DNA from: Deltaproteobacteria bacterium
Lineage (GTDB): Bacteria > Myxococcota_A > UBA9160 > UBA4427
Length of the DNA: 11,936 bases
Assembly: GCA_011051925.1 (NCBI GenBank)
Contig: DRKE01000029.1
Coordinates: 1-11,936 of the forward strand
Direction: 5' to 3'
The position numbers were made by a program, and so were the translations under genes. The notes under the pieces were generated by a model that was not told where the DNA came from, did not search any database, and saw only the letters and a list, made by a program, of their open reading frames with translations. Shown one piece after another: positions 7,045-11,936 of the stretch (its first letter is position 1; each line of letters starts with the position of its first letter).

Positions 7045-7856
7045 GGTCTGGCTGCCTTCCGTTCGTTCGTGGACCTCTCCGGGTCGCGTGCGAGCCGGGG
7101 GTCGATGAGAGGGTCTCTAGCAGCTCCGTCCCCGGGCCGCGAAGTCCGTCCCGTCGGATCCCCGCTCGAACGAGGGCCCGCTGCCCGCCTCTCGCGGATG
7201 CAGGGGATCTCCTGGAGGATGCCGCTCTTGCGGGGGGAATCGACGTCCGGGAAGGTCGTCGCCTCGAAGCGGTCGAGCACCGGGAAATCGAGGCGAGGCG
7301 TGCCCGTTCTCTGGGGGTCGGCGAGCAGGATCGGTCCTTCGCGGCGCGCTTCGCCGAGGATCCAGTCCCGGAGTCCGTTTTCGTAGAGCACGTCGGCGGC
7401 GAGCAACAGATCCCAGCCTTCCGGGGCGATCGAGGCCGTTTCGATCTCGAGCCCGTTGTGGCGGGCATTCAGGGTCGTGACGTGTCGGGCGACCGGATCG
7501 AGATCGACGGCCAGGACGGTTCGGGCTCCGGCGCGAGCCGCGGCCAGCGCGACGATCCCCGATCCCGTACCGAGATCGACGATGCGTTTTCCACGAACCC
7601 GCTCCGGGTGGTCGAGGACGAAGCGGGCGAGGGCCTGGCCCGCGCCCCAGCAGAAGGCCCAGAAGGGCGGTGCTTCGCCATCGGCGAGTTCGGCACACCC
7701 GGCTTCCAGCTCGACTTCGTCGGACAGCAACCACAATTCGAACTCGGGACAGAGCGGCGGACGACGAAGGACCAGCCGGGCCCCGAACGCACCGAGTCGA
7801 GGGTCGTGCGGCGGGCTGTCGGCCGGGTCGACGAGGGAATCGGCGAGCGGGCTCAT
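7041..7856 (-). CDS. Class I SAM methyltransferase, ETF-beta lysine methyltransferase (METTL20)-like
   Basis: The 271-residue protein is a seven-beta-strand methyltransferase. PFWAFCWGAGQALARFVLDHP (64-84, here slightly over one motif) matches the PxWAxxWPGGQALxRYLLDNP region of METTL20-type enzymes that trimethylate lysines of electron-transfer flavoprotein beta. SAM motif I is VDLGTGSGIV (93-102), the acidic loop is AVDLDPVA (116-123), and LLAADVLYEN (151-160) is the post-I/II region. Related PrmA and other protein methyltransferases are the main alternative. Residues 218-271 form an Arg/Pro/Asp-rich tail beyond the usual end of about 220 residues. The frame is open to 8000, but ATG at 7856 is chosen: GGAGGA (7861-7866) precedes it and its ATGA overlaps the upstream membrane-protein stop. 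Its own stop overlaps qor in ATGA. ETF genes are not in the window, so the target is unproven. Confidence 0.85.
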   Translation of the reverse strand: MSPLADSLVDPADSPPHDPRLGAFGARLVLRRPPLCPEFELWLLSDEVELEAGCAELADGEAPPFWAFCWGAGQALARFVLDHPERVRGKRIVDLGTGSGIVALAAARAGARTVLAVDLDPVARHVTTLNARHNGLEIETASIAPEGWDLLLAADVLYENGLRDWILGEARREGPILLADPQRTGTPRLDFPVLDRFEATTFPDVDSPRKSGILQEIPCIRERRAAGPRSSGDPTGRTSRPGDGAARDPLIDPRLARDPERSTNERKAARP

Positions 7857-8203
7857 GACATCCTCCAGAGGCCGATCGAAGTGAGTACGATCCCGATCAC
7901 GATCACGATGAAGCCGGTCCCGCCGATGGCGCCCCAGGCCAGGACCCCCCGTCGGTCGCCGGACGGAACACGATCGTGCAGTGTCGTCGGGTGCAGCCAC
8001 CAGCGGCCCGGAAGGCGATCACATCGGGACAGCGATCGATACAGCAGCCAGTGATAGACGATCGCGGCGGGAATGCCGTAGGCGAAGCCCAGCGCGACGA
8101 GTCCCACACCGCCTCGGACGAGGGCCTCGGTCGTCGCTCCGAACGCCCATCCGACGATGCAGAAGAGCACGACGAGGCCCAGGCTGAGCAGCGATTCGAG
8201 CAA
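7853..8203 (-). CDS. Small hypothetical membrane protein (about 3 TM helices)
   Basis: I do not recognise a family for this 116-residue protein. Hydrophobic segments lie at about 5-24, 28-53 and 90-112, the last ending the protein (GFIVIVIGIVLTSIGLWRMS). The polar loop between the second and third segments contains RWWLHPTTLHDRVPSGDRRG (about 67-86), rich in Trp, His and Arg. The start is TTG at 8203, with GGAGG (8215-8219) 11 bases upstream; no ATG precedes the first helix. It begins 27 bases after the ahcY stop and its stop overlaps the methyltransferase start in ATGA, so it is very likely a real, co-translated member of the operon. Confidence 0.72.
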   Translation of the reverse strand: MLESLLSLGLVVLFCIVGWAFGATTEALVRGGVGLVALGFAYGIPAAIVYHWLLYRSLSRCDRLPGRWWLHPTTLHDRVPSGDRRGVLAWGAIGGTGFIVIVIGIVLTSIGLWRMS

Positions 8204-8230
8204 GACGCCCCGTGCCTCCGGAACCCGACA

Positions 8231-9682
8231 CTAGTATCGATAGTGGTCCGGTTTGTAGGGCCCGTCGATGTCGACATCGAGATACTCGGCCTGTTCTGGC
8301 GTCAGCCGCGTCAGCTTCACGCCGAGCTTGTCCAGATGGAGCCGTGCGACCTCCTCGTCGAGCTTCTTGGGCAGGACGTAGACCTTGTTCTCGTATTGCC
8401 CGCCGTTCTGCTGGAGTTCGATCTGGGCCAGGACCTGGTTGGTGAAGGACGCGGACATCACGAAACTCGGATGGCCCGTCGCGCAACCCAGGTTCAGGAG
8501 GCGCCCTTCGGCGAGGATGAGCACGCTATGGCCGTCCGGGAAGATCCATTCGTCGTATTGCGGCTTGATGTTCACGTGCCGGATCCCCGGCACCTTCTTG
8601 AGGCCGGCCATGTCGATCTCGTTGTCGAAATGGCCGATGTTGCCGACGATCGCCTTGTCCTTCATGCGCGCCATGTGGTCGGCCGTGATGATGTCGAAGT
8701 TCCCCGTCGTCGTGATGAAGATGTCGGCCGTCTCGACGACGTTCTCGAGGGTGTTGACCTCGTAGCCCTGCATGGCGGCCTGCAGGGCACAGATCGGGTC
8801 GATCTCGGTCACGACCACGCGACAGCCCTGGCCCCGAAGGCTTTCGGCGGAGCCCTTGCCGACTTCGCCGAAGCCGCAGACGACCGCGACCTTGCCGCCC
8901 AACATCACGTCGGTGGCGCGATTCAACCCGTCGGGCAGCGAATGACGGCACCCGTAGACGTTGTCGAATTTCGACTTGGTGACCGAGTCGTTCACGTTGA
9001 TCGCGGGAAAGAGGAGCTGGCCGTTCTTCTCCATCTGGTAGAGCCGGTTGACACCCGTCGTCGTCTCTTCGGAGACGCCGCGACAGGTCTCGGCCGTGCG
9101 ATGCCAGCGGCGATTGTCCGTTTTCGCGATCTTGCGCAGGAGTTCGAGGATGACGCCGTATTCCTCGGAATCGGTCTCGGGATTGAAATCGGGAATCTTG
9201 TCGGCTTTCTCGAACTCGAGTCCCTTGTGGATGAGCAGCGTCGCGTCACCGCCGTCGTCGACGATCAGCTCCGGGCCGGACCCGTCGGGCCAGCACAGGG
9301 CCTGGTCGGTGCACCACCAGTATTCTTCGAGGGTTTCGCCCTTCCAGGCGAAGACGGGAACGCCCTTGGGATCCTCGGGCGTTCCGCCACGACCGACGAC
9401 GACCGCTGCGGCAGCATGGTCCTGGGTCGAGAAGATGTTGCAGGAGACCCATCGCACGTCGGCCCCGAGATCGACCAGGGTCTCGATCAGGACGGCCGTC
9501 TGGATCGTCATGTGGAGGCTGCCCATGATGCGGACGCCCTCGAGCGGCTTCGTCTTTCCGTATCGCTCGCGGAGCACCATCAGACCGGGCATCTCGTGTT
9601 CGGCGAGATCGATCTCCTTGCGACCCCACTCGTGGAGCGAGAGATCGGCGACCTTGAAGGGCGGGGCTTCTTCCTGCGTCAT
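8231..9682 (-). CDS. ahcY: S-adenosylhomocysteine hydrolase (adenosylhomocysteinase)
   Basis: AhcY reversibly splits SAH into adenosine and homocysteine, using bound NAD, and so relieves product inhibition of methyltransferases. The 483-residue protein has the substrate segment GSLHMTIQTAVL (54-65), DDGGD (142-146), SEETTTG (204-210), SVTKSKFDN (233-241, catalytic Lys/Asp), the NAD motif GFGEVGKG (270-277), GNIGHFDNEID (347-357) and the C-terminal KPDHYRY that completes the neighbour's NAD site. The insert between DDGGD and the SEETTTG motif (about 147-187) is the long form seen in many proteobacteria and plants. The frame allows a start at 9718, but ATG at 9682 has GAGGAGA (9692-9698) 9 bases upstream and better fits family length. 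It heads a run of minus-strand genes that includes two SAM-dependent methyltransferases. Its upstream region has a candidate promoter, operator-like palindromes and a structured leader. Confidence 0.97.
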   Translation of the reverse strand: MTQEEAPPFKVADLSLHEWGRKEIDLAEHEMPGLMVLRERYGKTKPLEGVRIMGSLHMTIQTAVLIETLVDLGADVRWVSCNIFSTQDHAAAAVVVGRGGTPEDPKGVPVFAWKGETLEEYWWCTDQALCWPDGSGPELIVDDGGDATLLIHKGLEFEKADKIPDFNPETDSEEYGVILELLRKIAKTDNRRWHRTAETCRGVSEETTTGVNRLYQMEKNGQLLFPAINVNDSVTKSKFDNVYGCRHSLPDGLNRATDVMLGGKVAVVCGFGEVGKGSAESLRGQGCRVVVTEIDPICALQAAMQGYEVNTLENVVETADIFITTTGNFDIITADHMARMKDKAIVGNIGHFDNEIDMAGLKKVPGIRHVNIKPQYDEWIFPDGHSVLILAEGRLLNLGCATGHPSFVMSASFTNQVLAQIELQQNGGQYENKVYVLPKKLDEEVARLHLDKLGVKLTRLTPEQAEYLDVDIDGPYKPDHYRY

Positions 9683-9698
9683 GCTGTGGCGTCTCCTC

Positions 9699-9815
9699 GT
9701 CGGTGCTGGGTCCGACATGCTGTGGGCGGCAAGGGGTGGCCCGGCGCGGACGAAGCCTCACGCGCGGGCCGGCGGGACAGGGCTCGGGGGTCTGGGCAGT
9801 CTTCGGATCCCGAAG
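9699..9815 (-). promoter_or_regulatory. Structured ahcY leader with three hairpins
   Basis: In transcription order: CTTCGG/CCGAAG with a 3-base loop (9815-9801, perfect 6 bp); a stem of 10 bp with one bulged G, arms 9761-9770 and 9738-9748, loop of 12; and GTCGG/CCGAC (9712-9716 with 9699-9703, 8-base loop), which abuts the GAGGAGA ribosome site at 9692-9698. The layout suits leader control of ahcY. By eye it does not fit the known SAH riboswitch consensus. Confidence 0.4.
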
Positions 9816-9816
9816 A

Positions 9817-9863
9817 ATATCTGGATATGCGGATAGACTGGTATATCAATGGGGTCCTGTCAA
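9817..9863 (-). promoter_or_regulatory. Candidate ahcY promoter with ATATC/GATAT operator
   Basis: On the minus strand a perfect TTGACA (9863-9858) is followed 17 bases later by CAGTCT (9840-9835), which keeps only the A2 and T6 of a -10 box. Around and after it is an AT-rich patch unusual for this GC-rich DNA: a perfect 12-base palindrome ATATC-TG-GATAT (9817-9828), GGATA (9831-9835) and a further GTATATC (9841-9847). This would place a repressor site over the start point. SahR, an ArsR-family regulator, is known to control ahcY in proteobacteria through AT-rich palindromes; that this is such a site is inference. Confidence 0.4.
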
Positions 9864-10038
9864 CGGGGGCTTCGGTGCCGATGCCGGTCTCGAAGACCCG
9901 AAAGGGAGATCGGGGACCGTGCCGGATTCCATGCGAATTTGTTCGCAAAGATCATACGGCGCCGCGGATCGCCTGGTCGGCGCTCGAAACGCCAGGGGGA
10001 TCGGGCCCGAGGCCGATTCCCGAAGCGCTCCGCTCGAT

Positions 10039-10845
10039 TCAGCGCAGGACGGCCACCACGACGAAGGTCGCGGCGGCGAGGGAGAGGAAGACGGCGCCCA
10101 CGAGCCAGCGCAGGGTGCGATTCTGGGAAAGGATCGCCGATTCGAGGCGACGCTGTTGTTCGGAGACCCGGAGCAGCGATTCCTGCAATTCGCCCAGGGT
10201 GCCGAGTTGTTCTTCGATGTCCCAGAGCTGGGTGAGGCGCTGTTCGACCTGGTCCGATCGCCCGACGAGTTCGACGTGGCTGCGTTCGAGTTTCGACTCG
10301 ACGGAAACCAGGGCCTGGAGCATGGGTTCCACGATCCGCCGCTCGATCGAGTCGGCGGTCACGGAAGGGAGGGGGCCGGTTCCGGTGACGCGAGCGGTCG
10401 AGGCCACGGCGCTCCCGGCAGGCGACGCGTTCGCGAGCGTTCCGCCACCCTGCATGGGATCCGACATCGGATTCGTTTCCGGGAGAGTCGATCGGGCAGA
10501 GGCCTCCGGGTTCCGCGAATGCCGACGCCCGAGCGAGATCCGGCGCCAGAAGGACGGGCGCTGGTTCGCGGGGTCGGGCTTTCGGGGACCCCGGTCGCCC
10601 GGTAGCGCGACGCCACGGGATTCGGGGGGAAGGGGCGCCCTCTCGCCGGTCGCCACGGATCCGCTTCCGTCGGTCGCGGTCCGCTGGGTCGCCTCGGGTT
10701 CGCTCACGCGGATCTTCCTTTCGCACTCGGGTTCATCGCGTGCGGGCTCGTGGGTTCGGGATGCGGCCGCTACCGGCAGGACCAGTTCGGTCGACCTTTC
10801 CGAAATCTCCGTGCCACGCGCCGTCGAGTATGCCGACTCGGCCAT
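10039..10845 (-). CDS. Hypothetical coiled-coil protein with C-terminal membrane anchor
   Basis: I recognise no family. The 268-residue reading has three parts: a low-complexity, charged, Ser/Pro/Arg-rich and probably disordered region (1-160), a heptad-like helical region (about 165-242, rich in Leu, Glu, Gln and Arg, for example VEQRLTQLWDIEEQLGTLGE), and one hydrophobic helix at the extreme C-terminus (about 246-266, LVGAVFLSLAAATFVVVAVL) followed by LR. It is therefore predicted to be tail-anchored with the bulk in the cytoplasm. ATG at 10845 is chosen over TTG at 10860; the ribosome site is weak (GGGGGG). An internal ATG at 10467 would give a 137-residue form holding only the linker end, coiled coil and anchor, and cannot be excluded. 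It is divergent from the tyrosine phosphatase and 356 bases upstream of ahcY. Confidence 0.58.
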   Translation of the reverse strand: MAESAYSTARGTEISERSTELVLPVAAASRTHEPARDEPECERKIRVSEPEATQRTATDGSGSVATGERAPLPPESRGVALPGDRGPRKPDPANQRPSFWRRISLGRRHSRNPEASARSTLPETNPMSDPMQGGGTLANASPAGSAVASTARVTGTGPLPSVTADSIERRIVEPMLQALVSVESKLERSHVELVGRSDQVEQRLTQLWDIEEQLGTLGELQESLLRVSEQQRRLESAILSQNRTLRWLVGAVFLSLAAATFVVVAVLR

Positions 10846-10978
10846 CAGCCCCCCATCCAAGCGGCGGGCTCATGATACAGCGAGTTCGGTCACGTCACCG
10901 CCTCCCGCCGGCTCGAAGAGCGGCGCTCGCCCGCCTCGATCGTGGATTCTCCACGGCCCGGGGCTAGACTCCCGCACC
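10846..10978. promoter_or_regulatory. Divergent control region before the tyrosine phosphatase gene
   Basis: These 133 bases separate two divergent starts. CGTGGA (10941-10946), TTC-type 3-base loop, TCCACG (10950-10955) is a perfect 6-base inverted repeat 24 bases before the GTG. TAGACT (10965-10970) keeps the TAnnnT pattern of a -10 box 8 bases before the GTG, with only a poor -35 match (TGGATT, 10943-10948) inside the repeat. If real, the phosphatase mRNA would be nearly leaderless and the repeat would overlap the promoter as an operator. Confidence 0.28.
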
Positions 10979-11710
10979 GTGGAGAGACGAATCGATCTGG
11001 ATGGCTGTGTGAATTTCCGGGATCTCGGGGGCTATCCGACGGCGGATGGTCGACGACTCCGCTGGCGGAAGCTCTATCGGAGCGACGCACTGCACGCCCT
11101 GAGTGACTCGGATGTCCGCCGCCTGCGCGGCGAACTCGGACTGCGGGATGTCATCGATCTCCGTTCGAGCGCCGAATTGGCGGCCGAAGGTCGGGGCCCC
11201 CTCGAACGCGAACCCGTCGCCTTCCACCATCTGCCGCTCTTCGACGGCGATACGCTGGCGGACGATCGGGAGGCATCCCGGACCCTCACGCTGGGTCAGC
11301 GTTATGTCGGGCTTCTCGAAGTCGCCCGGAAACCGATCGCCCGCGTCGTCGGCATCCTCGCCGCTTCCGAGGGCGGGGCGGTCTACCATTGTGCGGCGGG
11401 CAAGGATCGGACGGGTCTCATCTCGGCCATCCTGCTCGGCGTCCTGGGCGTGCCGGACGATCTCATCGTCGCGGATTATGTCCGCTCGGCGGATCAGATC
11501 GACGCGATCATCGAGCGCGTGATGAACATGAAGGGCTATGAAGAGGCCCTGAAGACGATGCCTGCGGACACGCTCCATGCGAAGCCCGAGTCGATGGAGA
11601 CGCTCCTCGACCACGTTCGTTCGCAATACGGCAGCATGGCGGACTACCTGCGTTCGGCGGACGTCGGAGACGACGTGATCGGTCGGCTTCGGGACAACTG
11701 TCTCGACTAG
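10979..11710 (+). CDS. Atypical tyrosine/dual-specificity phosphatase (Y_phosphatase3, MptpB-like)
   Basis: The 243-residue protein is a Cys-based phosphatase of the family that includes Mycobacterium MptpB and Listeria LipA, which act on phosphotyrosine and also on Ser/Thr phosphate or phosphoinositides. The family N-terminal motif is NFRDLGGYPT (12-21), then YRSDALHAL (33-41) and VIDLRSSAE (58-66). The active-site P-loop is HCAAGKDRTG (137-146): nucleophile C138, with K142, D143 and R144 in the characteristic GKDR order. The C-terminal segment has AKPESMETLLDHV (201-213) and YGSMADYL (217-224). No signal peptide is visible. The start is taken at GTG 10979, because the family motif begins soon after; the frame stays open far upstream across the antisense of ahcY, which is an artefact of codon bias. 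No clear ribosome site precedes the GTG, so the exact start is less sure than the family. Confidence 0.9.
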   Translation: MERRIDLDGCVNFRDLGGYPTADGRRLRWRKLYRSDALHALSDSDVRRLRGELGLRDVIDLRSSAELAAEGRGPLEREPVAFHHLPLFDGDTLADDREASRTLTLGQRYVGLLEVARKPIARVVGILAASEGGAVYHCAAGKDRTGLISAILLGVLGVPDDLIVADYVRSADQIDAIIERVMNMKGYEEALKTMPADTLHAKPESMETLLDHVRSQYGSMADYLRSADVGDDVIGRLRDNCLD

Positions 11711-11775
11711 GGAACCTCTGCACACGCCGCCGTGCCGTGTCGGTGCGGGAAGGGGTCCCGTGCTCAAACAGGTTC

Positions 11776-11818
11776 GGGCGGCCGGCGTGCCGGCTTGTCC
11801 GGATCCCGGTGGCCGCCC
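11776..11818. terminator. Inverted repeat 3' of the tyrosine phosphatase gene
   Basis: GGGCGGCC (11776-11783) and GGCCGCCC (11811-11818) are perfect 8-base inverted repeats, 66 bases past the phosphatase stop. A competing inner hairpin is GCCGGC-GT-GCCGGC (11781-11794). No T-run follows, so a terminator role is only possible. Confidence 0.33.
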
Positions 11819-11936
11819 TCTCGAAACTGCGCGTACTCGTCTCGCTCCTCGCGAGACTCCCCCCTCCCGCCCCGACCTCGGGACGCCTCGATCACAGCGC
11901 CGCCCCTGCCTCTCTCGGGATCGACTCGTGCCGAAC
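11809..11936 (+). CDS. Possible start of a further gene running off the window
   Basis: From GTG at 11809 a frame stays open to the window edge and translates MAALSKLRVLVSLLARLPPP, which loosely resembles a signal peptide or membrane start. There is no good ribosome site, it overlaps the inverted repeat, and a rival frame from GTG 11760 is also open. I give it little weight. Confidence 0.13.
   Translation, partial: MAALSKLRVLVSLLARLPPPAPTSGRLDHSAAPASLGIDSCR

Larger units (their letters stand above)
9683..10038 (-). other. Gene-free spacer upstream of ahcY
   Basis: These 356 bases lie between the coiled-coil gene stop and ahcY. Short open frames here have no family resemblance. The part nearest ahcY carries the promoter, palindromes and leader hairpins listed separately. 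A bulged hairpin with arms 10000-10007 and 10011-10017 lies 22-39 bases after the coiled-coil gene stop and may end that transcript. The stretch about 9864-9978 shows nothing I can assign. Confidence 0.6.

Noticed and set aside
5788..7386. 532-codon plus-strand open frame over tpm, qor and the methyltransferase
   Set aside because: It is antisense to three motif-complete genes, and its composition is that of a shadow frame.
9683..9718. ahcY start at 9718
   Set aside because: ATG 9682 has a strong GAGGAGA site at good spacing, and that site would lie inside the longer reading frame.
9692..9720. SAH riboswitch-like GAGGAGA...GC string in the ahcY leader
   Set aside because: It is the ribosome-binding site itself; the aptamer core would have to extend into the coding region and the other conserved segments are not seen.
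7976..10978. Very long plus-strand open frame running antisense to ahcY and joined in frame to the tyrosine phosphatase
   Set aside because: The part before 10979 has no family motif and lies opposite a certain ahcY gene; GC-rich codon bias removes stops on the opposite strand. Only the part from about 10979 is coding.

Overview
The window is GC-rich (roughly two thirds G+C by eye), gene-dense bacterial DNA with clear Shine-Dalgarno sites (GGAGG, GAGGAGA, AGGGA), several TTG and GTG starts, and 4-base stop/start overlaps. I see no rRNA, tRNA, CRISPR array, insertion sequence or phage gene. The mix of a glutamyl-Q tRNA(Asp) synthetase, a thiopurine-methyltransferase-family enzyme, an ETF-beta-type methyltransferase and a single-domain bacterial histone suggests a Gram-negative bacterium of a proteobacterial or former deltaproteobacterial lineage. 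The exact phylum cannot be fixed from this sequence.

Left part (1-1816). A possible 3' end of a plus-strand gene converges on a membrane-anchored PP2C-type Ser/Thr phosphatase (minus). Upstream of the phosphatase is a 336-base spacer with strong hairpins, then a 63-residue histone-fold protein (minus). A 188-base divergent control region separates the histone from the next gene.

Plus-strand pair (1817-4041). A metal-dependent amidohydrolase (TTG start) is translationally coupled by ATGA to GluQ, which glutamylates queuosine in tRNA(Asp). gluQ converges on, and overlaps by 14 bases, the minus-strand cluster.

Minus-strand cluster (9682 down to 4028), in transcription order: ahcY (S-adenosylhomocysteine hydrolase), a small three-pass membrane protein, an ETF-beta-lysine-methyltransferase-like enzyme, a quinone-oxidoreductase-like enzyme, a TPMT-family methyltransferase and a membrane metallophosphoesterase. 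Four of the five junctions are 4-base overlaps or short gaps; the fifth (qor to tpm) is 105 bases and holds a large hairpin. Two methyltransferases that make SAH lie behind the enzyme that removes SAH, so this looks like a methylation/SAH-recycling operon. Upstream of ahcY are a TTGACA box, an AT-rich patch of ATATC/GATAT palindromes that could be an operator, and a leader with three hairpins.

Right part (10039-11936). A coiled-coil protein with a C-terminal membrane anchor (minus, function unknown) is divergent from an atypical HCxxGKDR tyrosine/dual-specificity phosphatase (plus). The last 226 bases hold an inverted repeat and perhaps the start of another gene.

The most notable items are the bacterial histone and the ahcY-led methyltransferase operon with its candidate operator and structured leader. 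I did not find convincing evidence of a wholly new multi-gene system.
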